A stretch of DNA of 32,355 nt from an uncultured Collinsella sp. Its GTDB lineage: Bacteria; Actinomycetota; Coriobacteriia; Coriobacteriales; Coriobacteriaceae. Made by a program: the position numbers and the translations under genes. The stretch is taken from assembly GCA_900543615.1 (NCBI GenBank), contig UQSC01000008.1:1-32355 (forward strand), written 5' to 3'. Of this stretch, positions 24,916 through 32,355 are shown in pieces (within the stretch, counting starts at the first letter, position 1; the number at the start of each line of letters is the position of its first letter). The notes beneath the pieces are model-generated. The model ran no database searches. It had not been told where the DNA came from and saw only the letters and a list, made by a program, of their open reading frames with translations.

Positions 24916-26245
24916 ATAAAGCTTCCAGCGCGTTGGCGATGCGCTTCATAGCGGCGTCGGCGGCCGATTGGTCCGGAGCCTCAGCCAAAACGCGAATCAC
25001 CGACTCGGTTCCGCTCTTGCGCACCAGTACGCGGCCCTCGCCTGCCAGCGCGGCCTCGGCCTCGGCGATGGCGTTCTGCACGCCCATGTTCTCGAGCGCG
25101 GCGTCCTTGTCCGCCACGTGCACGGCCACCTGCGCCTGCGGCAGCAGCTTGCACGGAGCCGTGAGCTGCGAGAGCGTCTCGCGCTCGGCACGAATCACTT
25201 CCATCACGCGCAGCGAGGTCATAATGCCGTCGCCCGTGCGCTCGATATCGCCAAAGATCGTATGGCCCGTCTGCTCGCCACCCAGGCTGTAGCCGCCCTC
25301 GCGCATCTTGGCATACACGTGACGGTCGCCCACGCCGCTGGTCACGGCACTCAGACCGGCAAGCTCCAGCGACTTGACCAGGCCAAAGTTGCTGGCGATC
25401 GTCGGCACCACGGTACCGCCCGAGAGTCGCCCGTGCTTGTTCAGATACACGCCGCACACGTACAGGATCTGGTCGCCGTCTACCACGCGACCGCGCTCAT
25501 CCACGGCCAGGCAGCGGTCGGCATCGCCGTCGTAGGCAAAGCCCACGTCCAGCCCCTGCTCCACCACGTGGCGCTGCAGGCGCTCCATATGCGTGGAGCC
25601 ACAGTCGACGTTGATGTTAAAACCATCGGGCGCGGCATTGATCACGCGCACGTCGGCGCCGAGCGCGTCAAACACCGGCTTGGCCACCGAGGAAGCCGAG
25701 CCGTTGGCGCAGTCAATACCGATCTTGACGCCCTGCAGCGAAAAGTTCGCGCTGGCGATGAGCGAAGCAATGTAGCGGTTGCGGCCCTGCATGTAGTCCA
25801 CCGTGGCGCCGATGTGATTGCCCGTTGCCAGCGGCACCTCGCTCTTGCCATCGATATAGTCCTCGATGAGCTCCAGCACGTCCTCGTCCATCTTAAAGCC
25901 GTCGCTGTTGACGAGCTTAATGCCGTTATCGCAAAACGGGTTGTGGCTCGCACTGATCATGATGCCGCAATCGAAGCAGCCCTCCACGGTCTGATGCGCC
26001 ACGCCCGGCGTGGGGATCACGTGCAGCATATAGGCGTCCGCACCGCTCGCGACCAGGCCGCTCACCAGCGCCGCCTCGAACATATAGCTCGAGCGGCGTG
26101 TGTCCTTGCCCACGATGACGCGCGCCTTGCGCTCGCGGTTGGCGCCGTAATACCAGCCCACAAAACGGCCAATCTTATAAGCGTGCTCTACCGTCAGCCC
26201 AACGTTGGCCTCACCGCGAAAGCCGTCGGTGCCAAAGTACTTCAT
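24914..26245 (-). CDS. glmM: Phosphoglucosamine mutase
   Basis: 443 aa; converts glucosamine-6-phosphate to glucosamine-1-phosphate for UDP-GlcNAc and peptidoglycan synthesis. Four-domain phosphohexomutase: starts KYFGTDGFRG, catalytic phosphoserine Ser100 in ISASHNP, Mg2+ site DGDADR (239-244), sugar-binding GEQTGH (323-328), phosphate-binding RKSGTES (409-415). The serine/asparagine pattern fits GlmM rather than PgmB-type enzymes. AAGGAG lies five bases before the ATG. A terminator separates it from the DUF4012 gene upstream; the two are not an obvious operon. Confidence 0.95.
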   Translation of the reverse strand: MKYFGTDGFRGEANVGLTVEHAYKIGRFVGWYYGANRERKARVIVGKDTRRSSYMFEAALVSGLVASGADAYMLHVIPTPGVAHQTVEGCFDCGIMISASHNPFCDNGIKLVNSDGFKMDEDVLELIEDYIDGKSEVPLATGNHIGATVDYMQGRNRYIASLIASANFSLQGVKIGIDCANGSASSVAKPVFDALGADVRVINAAPDGFNINVDCGSTHMERLQRHVVEQGLDVGFAYDGDADRCLAVDERGRVVDGDQILYVCGVYLNKHGRLSGGTVVPTIASNFGLVKSLELAGLSAVTSGVGDRHVYAKMREGGYSLGGEQTGHTIFGDIERTGDGIMTSLRVMEVIRAERETLSQLTAPCKLLPQAQVAVHVADKDAALENMGVQNAIAEAEAALAGEGRVLVRKSGTESVIRVLAEAPDQSAADAAMKRIANALEAL

Positions 26246-26258
26246 GCGCTCTCCTTAC

Positions 26259-26291
26259 AAAATAGGGGCGGACAGATTGCCTGTCCGCCCC
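26259..26291 (-). terminator. Terminator between the DUF4012 gene and glmM
   Basis: Perfect 11-bp stem GGGGCGGACAG with a five-base loop (26265-26275 with 26281-26291); on the minus strand followed by TATTTT. It is only about 14 bases before the glmM start, so it may also attenuate glmM. Confidence 0.8.
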
Positions 26292-26328
26292 AAAATGGTA
26301 CTCGATTATCTGCACTACCAGAAAAACC

Positions 26329-28641
26329 CTACGCCGACGCGCTGTCGCGAGCCGCCTGGCATGTAGGAGTCTGACGCAGCGTAAGCGGCTTGTCCCCCGC
26401 CTCGGCCGACGTGGTCAGCGTATACGTGATCGTCGTCGTCTCGCCAGCATGCAGGTCAACGGTGCCCGAATAGAAGGGGATTCCATGCCACGTAGCGGCG
26501 CCAAGACCAAACTGGGTGCCCTCAACCGTAAGGTCACTGATGTTGCCGCCCGTCGGGGCAAACAGTGAGACATTCAGACGCTCGTCGTCGCGCGCGGCAT
26601 CGGGCGCGCTCGCCGCGACGTAGTCGGGCAGCTTGCCGGCCTCCTCCTGCGTCATGATGTTCGTCAGGGTAACGGTGATGCGATAGGAGCACGTGCCGTC
26701 GCCGTTCTTCACGCCCTGGCCAATCTGCGTGTCGGCGTTCAGATACCAGTCGAGCTTGGAGAAGCTCAGGTTGTTAAAGTAAACGCCGGCAACGGGATCG
26801 GCACTCGGATCATCCGGATCGGGCAGCGAAGCGTCAATGCCCGTCTCTTTGATGGCATTCTGCTCATCATCGTTTCTCATCCAAGCGATCAGGCGGCCCT
26901 CTTCGGCACCGCGCTCAACGGCGCTGACAAGCTTCGTAACATCGACATCGCCGATACCGCCAAGGATCTTGTCGAAGGCAGCGCTGGCGACGGATGCAAA
27001 GATGCCGTCAGACTCCTCGACCGGATAGTTCCAGTACACATCGTGCATGAGGACCTTTGCGGCGTTGGTGCCGTCGACAACCGTTCCGTCGGGCAGTGAC
27101 ACGTTACCGACCAGGCCCAGCAGATACTGCAGGAACACCGGGTCGATACCGATGACGCCATCAACGTCCTGTCCATACTGGGACTTCCACAGCGCGGCGA
27201 CACGCTGCGAGTTGCGGGGCCAATCAGGCGAATAGGTATTGCCCGAGTTGTACAGGTTACTGTGGTTGCCGAACAGCGCCTCATCCTCTTCGTCGACGCT
27301 CTCGACTGCCTCATCCTCGCTGAGTCCAATGCGGGGAACAAACTCGCCAATCGACATCTGGCCGTCAGTGACCGAAATCAGGCCCTGCGAACCGCCAAAG
27401 CCGCCGCAAGCACGAATCTCGACGTTGTTCATGGCGTACATAAGGTAGTTGCGCGTCTGGCCGTTGGCGCCGAGCATCTGGGGAAGGACGGGGGCGACCT
27501 TCTCCGCCGCGTCAACCGCGCCGTTGAGGGTGGCAAAGCCGTCCTTGGCCTTATCGACCAGCTCGGTCACCTGGGAGATATGAGTATCGCCAATGCCCTG
27601 GACCTTCTCGTTGGCGCTCTTGAACACCTTCGAGCTGCTGGAAAGCGAATCGGCAACGGCCTGCAGCGCGGACACGTTAATCATGCCGTCCTGGAACAGC
27701 TTGCCGGGCGTGGCCTGCGAAAGGTTGTCGGCCATGGGAACCAGCGCGTTGCTCGAGACATCGGACAGGGCATCAATCATGGTGCGGGCTGCGTTGATGT
27801 CACTGCCATACACCGGGATAAACGAAGCCGCCGTCCACAGCGGGCTCGAAGTCTCCGCCTTCATGCTGTCGCAGAGCTCATCGATCTTCTTCGCGTCGTC
27901 AGGCAGCGTCGAAAAATCGCCCGACGTGACCTTGTCCTTAAGGCCACCGACGATCTCGACAGCCTCCTTCGCTTCGCTCTTTACGGTCTTTGCCGAGTTA
28001 AGCAGCATAAAGCCGCTTGCGCCAAGCGCAACGAGAAGCACCGCGACTACAGCGGCAATAATGGCGCCGGTGTGACGCTTTTTGCGCTCGCCCTTGCGAT
28101 GGCGATGACGGACCAGACCGTCAGAGGTCGAACTCGACGAAGCGTCGCTACCGTAGTTCAAGCCAAAATCGTAATAATCTTCCTTGGAACCCGAGCCCGC
28201 AAACTCGGCACCGCTATCATCCAGGCGGGCGAACGTGCCAGTCTCGGAGGCGCCGGTGTAAATCGTGCCAAGGTTACCCGTAAGCCCCGCGCCACCGGCA
28301 GAAGGAGTATTGTTGGCGGCCTTGTCGGCATTAACGTTGCCGGCGGCATTCGCGGCGTTGGCAGCACCTGCGTTGTTCGCGGGTACCGAAGGAGCCCCGC
28401 TCGGCTGCGACGCGGAGGTTGCACCGCCCGCAAAGACATTCCCTCTTGCGCGGCCGGTCTTTTTTGCCTTTTGAGACTGCTCGTACAGAGCGGTAAACAT
28501 CGCCGTCTCGCCCGGGGACACGCGCTTACCGGAACCGCCCTGTCCAGCGCCGCCCGGCGTGCCGGCCTTACCAGCCCCGTTCGGACGCGGCGGAACTGCA
28601 GGACGGCCGCTATCGCTGCCCTTAAAGTGATTACCAGCCAT
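26329..28641 (-). CDS. DUF4012 domain membrane protein
   Basis: 770 aa. A cytosolic tail of about 190 residues is low-complexity: Gly/Pro/Ala at 1-50, an Asn/Ala stretch (about 90-120), then Ser/Asp, ending in a basic RHRHRKGERKKRH. One membrane helix at about 192-214. The outside part has helical repeats (about 220-390) and then the DUF4012 core with NYLMYAMNNVEIRACGGFGGSQG and DGVIGIDPVFLQYLLGL. A C-terminal beta-rich part (to the end) follows. DUF4012 proteins are often near cell-surface polysaccharide genes in actinobacteria; their activity is unknown to me. Start ATG 28641 with GAGG upstream. Confidence 0.85.
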   Translation of the reverse strand: MAGNHFKGSDSGRPAVPPRPNGAGKAGTPGGAGQGGSGKRVSPGETAMFTALYEQSQKAKKTGRARGNVFAGGATSASQPSGAPSVPANNAGAANAANAAGNVNADKAANNTPSAGGAGLTGNLGTIYTGASETGTFARLDDSGAEFAGSGSKEDYYDFGLNYGSDASSSSTSDGLVRHRHRKGERKKRHTGAIIAAVVAVLLVALGASGFMLLNSAKTVKSEAKEAVEIVGGLKDKVTSGDFSTLPDDAKKIDELCDSMKAETSSPLWTAASFIPVYGSDINAARTMIDALSDVSSNALVPMADNLSQATPGKLFQDGMINVSALQAVADSLSSSSKVFKSANEKVQGIGDTHISQVTELVDKAKDGFATLNGAVDAAEKVAPVLPQMLGANGQTRNYLMYAMNNVEIRACGGFGGSQGLISVTDGQMSIGEFVPRIGLSEDEAVESVDEEDEALFGNHSNLYNSGNTYSPDWPRNSQRVAALWKSQYGQDVDGVIGIDPVFLQYLLGLVGNVSLPDGTVVDGTNAAKVLMHDVYWNYPVEESDGIFASVASAAFDKILGGIGDVDVTKLVSAVERGAEEGRLIAWMRNDDEQNAIKETGIDASLPDPDDPSADPVAGVYFNNLSFSKLDWYLNADTQIGQGVKNGDGTCSYRITVTLTNIMTQEEAGKLPDYVAASAPDAARDDERLNVSLFAPTGGNISDLTVEGTQFGLGAATWHGIPFYSGTVDLHAGETTTITYTLTTSAEAGDKPLTLRQTPTCQAARDSASA

Positions 28642-28790
28642 AAAGAAATCCTCGCAATTGAGTCGCAATGAAAAAGTCCATAACGTTACTAGTTTATGGC
28701 ATTTTGAGCATCGACAGCTAAACTCCAGACACGGACATCAATTGGCGAAAATGCGGCACAACACCTTTTCCGTCTTGGCGGCGGCGCCAG

Positions 28791-29813
28791 CTACACCGTG
28801 AGGAACATCATCACGATGATCATGGCAAAGCCGATAAGGTCGGTCGGCAAAAACACCGTGCCCAGCATAACGGCGCTGGTGATGGTCGCCGAAACCGGCT
28901 CCACAGTTCCGATGAGGCTCGCACGCACCGAGCCGATGTCCTTAACGCCCTGCATATAGAGCATGTAAGCAAAAAACGAGCCGATAACCACGAACACTGC
29001 GAGCGCCTCGACGCCGGCGGCGTCGAGCGCCGGCATATGCGCCCAAGGCCGCACGAAGACGCACGAGACCACGCCCGCCGTGAGCATTGCCGAGCCCGTG
29101 ACGATGGGGCTGCCGTATTCGGGCAGGATCTTGGCGGGAATCACCGCCATACACGCGGCGCTGACCGCACACATAAGACCTGCTGCCAGGCCAGGCGGCG
29201 AGATATTCAGGCTGGTGGGGTCGCCGCCGGTGGCAATTAAAAAGGTTCCACCCAGAGCCAGGCCAATGCCGATGACTTCGCGAGTACGCGGCATGCGGCG
29301 ATCGATCGCGCAGGTGTAGCCCATGATGATAACGAGCTGCAGGCACTGGAGCACCGTCGCGGTTCCGGCGTTCGTCAGGCGCACGGCCGAAAGATAGCAA
29401 AACTGGTTGAACAGCAGACCAAAGGCGGTAAAGAGCAGCAGCTGCTTGCGATCGGCGGGTGTGGTCCATAGCTTAATCAGGCGCTCGCGGTCGCGCGTAA
29501 CAACCACGGCCATAAAGAGTAGACCGGCGAGAATCTGACGCACGCTCATAAGCCACAAGGTGTCGACGTGGTAGGCATCGAACAGAAAGCTCGCGCTGGT
29601 GCCCGAGAAGCCCCAAAACGAACCGCCCACCAGCGTAGCCAAGACGCCCGTGATCATCTTGCGCGTCGAAGCGCTGTTCAGGCGGTCGCGCCATGCGCGA
29701 CGGGTGTTGCGGCTGAGCTCGTCGGTGCCCTCGGGCACATCAATGTTCGATATATCGGTCATCGGCACCGAAGCCCCTGCGCCTTCGACCTGCTCGACAC
29801 ACTCTTTGCTCAT
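28791..29813 (-). CDS. EamA/DMT family permease
   Basis: 340 aa drug/metabolite-type transporter with ten predicted helices in two EamA halves. Half one: GVLATLVGGSFWGFSGTSA to TATVLQCLQLVIIMGYT; half two: GLAAGLMCAVSAACMAVIPA to IGTVEPVSATITSAVMLG, which contains the typical EP-VSA motif. A polar N-terminal tail of about 60 residues precedes the first helix. Substrate unknown (amino acids or metabolites are typical for the family). The start at 29813 (MSKECVEQ) has GAGGGAG four bases upstream; open frame upstream of it has no ribosome binding site. Confidence 0.9.
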   Translation of the reverse strand: MSKECVEQVEGAGASVPMTDISNIDVPEGTDELSRNTRRAWRDRLNSASTRKMITGVLATLVGGSFWGFSGTSASFLFDAYHVDTLWLMSVRQILAGLLFMAVVVTRDRERLIKLWTTPADRKQLLLFTAFGLLFNQFCYLSAVRLTNAGTATVLQCLQLVIIMGYTCAIDRRMPRTREVIGIGLALGGTFLIATGGDPTSLNISPPGLAAGLMCAVSAACMAVIPAKILPEYGSPIVTGSAMLTAGVVSCVFVRPWAHMPALDAAGVEALAVFVVIGSFFAYMLYMQGVKDIGSVRASLIGTVEPVSATITSAVMLGTVFLPTDLIGFAMIIVMMFLTV

Positions 29814-30044
29814 TCCACTCCCTCGAAGCAGCCTGGAAACAATTCGGCTTACCTTACCACGGCGAAGGCACCAGCTGGAGGCTTGTCCGCTTATCGGTAG
29901 GACAATTCCGCAGGCGTCTTTCCATAGCTCGATACCGCAATGGCCTTGCATTGCGCGACAGCCAAATCGCGGCAGCAGGCTCTTTTGAAATGGATATGAC
30001 AAGGCCCCCGAATTCCACAATGTAAGCGATTTTTAAAAATGTTC

Positions 30045-30073
30045 TTGCCACCGAGTTCAGGCTCCGTTATATT
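30045..30073 (+). promoter_or_regulatory. Promoter of tRNA-Val
   Basis: TTGCCA (30045-30050), 17-base spacer, TATATT (30068-30073), about 30 bases before the tRNA. Confidence 0.75.
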
Positions 30074-30102
30074 ATCCCTTGCGCGCTTGCGCACCCTTGA
30101 TC

Positions 30103-30177
30103 GGGCGTTTAGCTCAGGGGGAGAGCGCTTCCCTGACACGGAAGAGGTCAGAAGTTCAAATCTTCTAACGCCCACCA
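30103..30177 (+). tRNA. tRNA-Val (anticodon GAC)
   Basis: 75 bases with encoded CCA. Acceptor GGGCGTT pairs with AACGCCC; D arm GCTC/GAGC; anticodon arm CTTCC-CTGACAC-GGAAG gives anticodon GAC; T arm AGAAG-TTCAAAT-CTTCT; discriminator A. Reads GUC (and GUU) Val codons. It has its own promoter and terminator. Confidence 0.97.
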
Positions 30178-30185
30178 AATGTTCG

Positions 30186-30222
30186 CAGCTCAGAGGCTAT
30201 GTCCTCTGGGCTGTTTTGTTTT
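30186..30222 (+). terminator. Terminator of tRNA-Val
   Basis: CAGCTCAGAGG arm pairs with CCTCTGGGCTG (one G-T), six-base loop, then TTTTGTTTT. Nine bases after the tRNA. Confidence 0.9.
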
Positions 30223-30512
30223 ATGTCGCCAAATCCGCTGGCAGTTCCAACCGTCATCGCAACGTAGCATCAATTCACCTGACGAATGGCTGCCAAACAA
30301 ATTCAATACCCCAACATCAACAATAGCCAGGCACAAAACTGCGCCGCAAGCTGCTCCAACCGCCCAACTGGCCAAAAGCCGACCATCTACTTGCCGATCT
30401 ATCCATCGGCATAACCAATCAGTCCGCACCGCAACTTCTCAGCAAAACGCCGCGATGTCTGCGCCCTGCGGTATCCTTGAGCCACTTGCACCTGCAGCAC
30501 CAAGGAGCCGCC
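30223..30512. other. Gene-free spacer after tRNA-Val
   Basis: 290 bases with lower GC than neighbours. I see no convincing coding region, repeat of the tRNA 3' end, or clear promoter, apart from the AAGGAG ribosome binding site of the next gene at its end. Confidence 0.5.
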
Positions 30513-31199
30513 ATGCGCACCGAGCTCGATGTCCCCTTTTCGCACAAAGAAGAAGCCAAGGCGCTGGGCGCCAAATGGGACCGGACCAAGAAGATCTGGT
30601 ATGTACCCAGCGGCGTCAACCCCGAGCCCTTTGCCGAGTGGCTGCCCGGTGTTGACCGATCCGACCCCTCAGCGCCGTATATATATCTAGTACTGGGCAA
30701 GCGCGAGTGCTGGAAATGTCACAAAGAGACCTCGGTCGCGGCGTTCGGCATTCCCTATCGAGCCGATAACGACGAGAGCATCGTCATCGCGCACGCGCCC
30801 AACGAAGCCGGGCACATTGCCATCGAAACGGCCAACGCCAACGCACTCGCCATCGTGCCCGCTCTTGGCTGCGTGCCGGGCGAGATCCGCGACTACCTTC
30901 ATAAGCGCTGCGGCTACAAGCCCGTAGGCGCGCGAGCCTCCAAAGCCCCGTCGCTCGGCAACACGTGCACCAGTTGCGACGCGCTGCAAGGCAGCCGCTA
31001 TCTGTTCGAGGAGCCCTCGTCCCCGTTTGCCCTCACTGCCATCAACAAGCTGCCGGCACTGGAGTTTGTGCGCGTCGAAGCTGCCGGCGTCTTTGGCGTC
31101 CCGGCCACGCGCACCGACTTTGACCAGGCGCTCTTTACCTGGGCACGCGACCATCACGCCAAGTTCCACAAGCAGCTCGGTGAGGGGATTTATTTGTAG
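30513..31199 (+). CDS. DUF5710 domain protein with two CxxC pairs
   Basis: 228 aa. Residues 1-44 are a DUF5710 module (LDVPFSHKEEAKALGAKWD, then KKIWYVP), a small domain found in DNA-primase-like and conjugation proteins and in many short hypotheticals. After it come CWKC (66-69) and CTSC (152-155), which probably bind one zinc ion, with a region between them that looks alpha/beta. No catalytic motif recognised. AAGGAG lies five bases before the ATG. It converges with the next gene. A nucleic-acid-related role is plausible from the domain only. Confidence 0.72.
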   Translation: MRTELDVPFSHKEEAKALGAKWDRTKKIWYVPSGVNPEPFAEWLPGVDRSDPSAPYIYLVLGKRECWKCHKETSVAAFGIPYRADNDESIVIAHAPNEAGHIAIETANANALAIVPALGCVPGEIRDYLHKRCGYKPVGARASKAPSLGNTCTSCDALQGSRYLFEEPSSPFALTAINKLPALEFVRVEAAGVFGVPATRTDFDQALFTWARDHHAKFHKQLGEGIYL

Positions 31200-31236
31200 A
31201 GGCAAAAGACACTCACAGCCAACTCCTCCGCATCAC

Positions 31237-31521
31237 CTATCCCTCGTCGCCGGCGTCGTACACGATATCGAGGCCACAAACAGGGCATTTCTCCGGATAC
31301 ACCGGCATATGAACGCCCATACGTTTCCTCACTTCGTCGCCGAGTCTGTCGCGCGCATCGATGAACCAAATGTCGAGACACGGTATTTGCGAGCCGCAGC
31401 AAGGGCAGGTGACGACAAACGACCCGCAATCAACCTCTACGCTCGGAAACATATTGTTGTCTATAAGGGCGCACGGCAGTTTTCCGTACTTCCCCATCGC
31501 AATATCGCCTCGCCAGCTCAC
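31237..31521 (-). CDS. Small zinc-ribbon protein
   Basis: 94 aa hypothetical. Two Cys pairs, CPCCG and CPVCG, about 40 residues apart form a zinc ribbon; between them FIDARDRLGDEVRKRM is likely a helix. Start chosen at a GTG (31521) because AAGGGAG is close upstream; the ATG at 31497 (MGKYGKLP) is the alternative. It sits downstream of the HNH gene on the same strand with a 122-base gap. No family recognised. Confidence 0.6.
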   Translation of the reverse strand: MSWRGDIAMGKYGKLPCALIDNNMFPSVEVDCGSFVVTCPCCGSQIPCLDIWFIDARDRLGDEVRKRMGVHMPVYPEKCPVCGLDIVYDAGDEG

Positions 31522-31643
31522 GCTCGCTCCCTTCCCGTTATTCAAACCAGGAAGAGCATGCACCAGCAAGTGCGCGCGAGATTGCATCGCCACGCGATCC
31601 GATCAAACAACACGATCGTCAAAGAATGCCAAAGCCAAATACG

Positions 31644-32306
31644 CTAATACGGCAGAAGCCCCGCCTTTTCACGCTTCTTTTCCGAGCGATCGAACTCAAT
31701 GCGATGGGCCTCAAGAAACACCGTATTGGGTCGCCACTGATGCTCATTCGGCTGCCTTCGCGTCGTACCCGCAAAGGAAGCGTAGTCGGTCTTATCCAAC
31801 AGGTACGATCCACACAGCCGATATTCACCGCAAACAGGCTCAAACGAAATCAGATGAGCATCGAATAAAGCATGTAAGTCGCGCCGAAGCAGAATGCCGT
31901 TGCTGGCAACCTGCGATTTGGGTCCCGAGTAATTCTCGATATGCGCAGCCTCCAGAGCTTCGCTGACGCCGCAGTCCGACACCGCGCAACGGCCGTCATA
32001 GGCGGCAACGAGCTGCTTGCGGAACCATTGTTGCCCCAATCGCTCGCGCCTTAACGCATAGCGGACCTTTTCGTCGTCGGTCGCACCCTGTCCGGCAAAC
32101 TCAATATCGACGGGCATGCGCTTCAGATAACTCATGTCGGGCGCAAAACGAGGGTCCGGTCCGCCTTTATGAACAGGACCGTGCAGAACAAACCATCCGT
32201 TTTCGGGCTCGAACCGCTCAACAAACGCAAGGCCGAGCACCTTATAGCCCACCTCGGTTGCAAATATGACTCCGACTGGGACGCCACATTCCATGCAGTT
32301 GAGCAT
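31644..32306 (-). CDS. HNH endonuclease domain protein, 5' end cut by contig end
   Basis: 220 residues remain; the true N-terminus lies beyond the contig, and anything before MLNCMECG is adapter. The C-terminal half is an HNH nuclease of the type found in restriction enzymes and orphan nucleases: QQWFRKQLVAAYDGRCAVS, EALEAAHIENYSG, then SNGILLRRDLHALFDAHLI. The AHI histidine, the NG asparagine and the LHALFD histidine are the catalytic and metal ligands. Cys pair CAVSDC may hold a structural zinc. The N-terminal part is unassigned. A restriction or defence role is possible but unproven. Confidence 0.83.
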   Translation of the reverse strand: MLNCMECGVPVGVIFATEVGYKVLGLAFVERFEPENGWFVLHGPVHKGGPDPRFAPDMSYLKRMPVDIEFAGQGATDDEKVRYALRRERLGQQWFRKQLVAAYDGRCAVSDCGVSEALEAAHIENYSGPKSQVASNGILLRRDLHALFDAHLISFEPVCGEYRLCGSYLLDKTDYASFAGTTRRQPNEHQWRPNTVFLEAHRIEFDRSEKKREKAGLLPY

Positions 32307-32355
32307 CTGTCTCTTATACACATCTGACGCTGCCGACGAATAGCCTTGTGTAGAT
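32307..32355. other. Nextera i5 adapter left in the assembly (artefact)
   Basis: Exact inverse complement of bases 1-49: mosaic end CTGTCTCTTATACACATCT, primer site, the same 8-base index and the end of P5. Genomic sequence stops at 32306. Minus-strand translations entering here give the false N-termini MYKRQ and MCIRDR. Confidence 0.97.

Noticed and set aside
30190..30429. 79-codon minus-strand frame with one hydrophobic stretch, after tRNA-Val
   Set aside because: GTG start with poor ribosome binding site, and it covers the tRNA terminator region; not supported.
30223..32306. Attachment-site duplicate of the tRNA-Val 3' end
   Set aside because: I looked for a second copy of the T-arm/acceptor sequence downstream and saw none before the contig ends.
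1..32355. Terminal inverted repeats of a linear element or transposon
   Set aside because: The repeats are sequencing adapter, base for base.
1..32355. CRISPR array
   Set aside because: No series of regularly spaced direct repeats was seen on either strand.

Overview
The window is one assembled contig, about 60% GC by eye, from what looks like a Coriobacteriia gut actinobacterium, most likely Collinsella or a close relative. This is inferred from gene content, codon style, a Tad pilus locus without a secretin, and a T-box ahead of pheST; no database search was possible. Both ends carry 49 bases of Illumina Nextera i5 adapter (1-49 and 32307-32355, inverted copies of each other). Genomic sequence therefore runs only from 50 to 32306, and the two outermost genes are cut.

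50-8470, minus strand: a compact Tad/Flp pilus operon in the order cpaB, tadZ/cpaE, tadA, tadB, tadC, flp pilin, a one-TM protein, a pilin-like protein, tadE-like, tadG-like (cut by the contig end). Most neighbours overlap by a few bases. There is no secretin and no prepilin peptidase. A cluster of CTGACC boxes and an 11-bp inverted repeat lie upstream (8526-8640).

8671-12859, minus: rsgA with its promoter and terminator, then a P2-type Ca2+-ATPase with an unusual leader that can hide its ribosome binding site. Between the two lie a terminator and an 87-bp palindrome. 13302-14762, plus: pyruvate kinase with a perfect -10 box and a strong terminator.

14975-18754, minus: a zinc-dependent phospholipase C-like protein, then an ECF-type metal transporter (ATPase, T component, M component with fused C-terminal part). 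Upstream of the transporter is a GTGTTAC-N14-GTAACAC palindrome just downstream of its promoter. This resembles a NikR site, so nickel is favoured over cobalt as the substrate.

18864-22942, minus: pheS-pheT under a Phe T-box leader, with a 107-bp palindrome between the two genes. 23061-24708, plus: an M32 metallocarboxypeptidase. 24724-24915: several palindromes. 24914-28641, minus: glmM and a DUF4012 membrane protein. 28791-29813, minus: an EamA permease. 30103-30177, plus: tRNA-Val(GAC) with its promoter and terminator. 30513-32306: an accessory-looking group of a DUF5710/double-CxxC protein, a small zinc-ribbon protein and a truncated HNH endonuclease.

The core genes are ordinary housekeeping. 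The most interesting material is non-coding: the large palindromes, the putative NikR operator, the ATPase leader, and the repeated pilin-type leader motif in the Tad locus.
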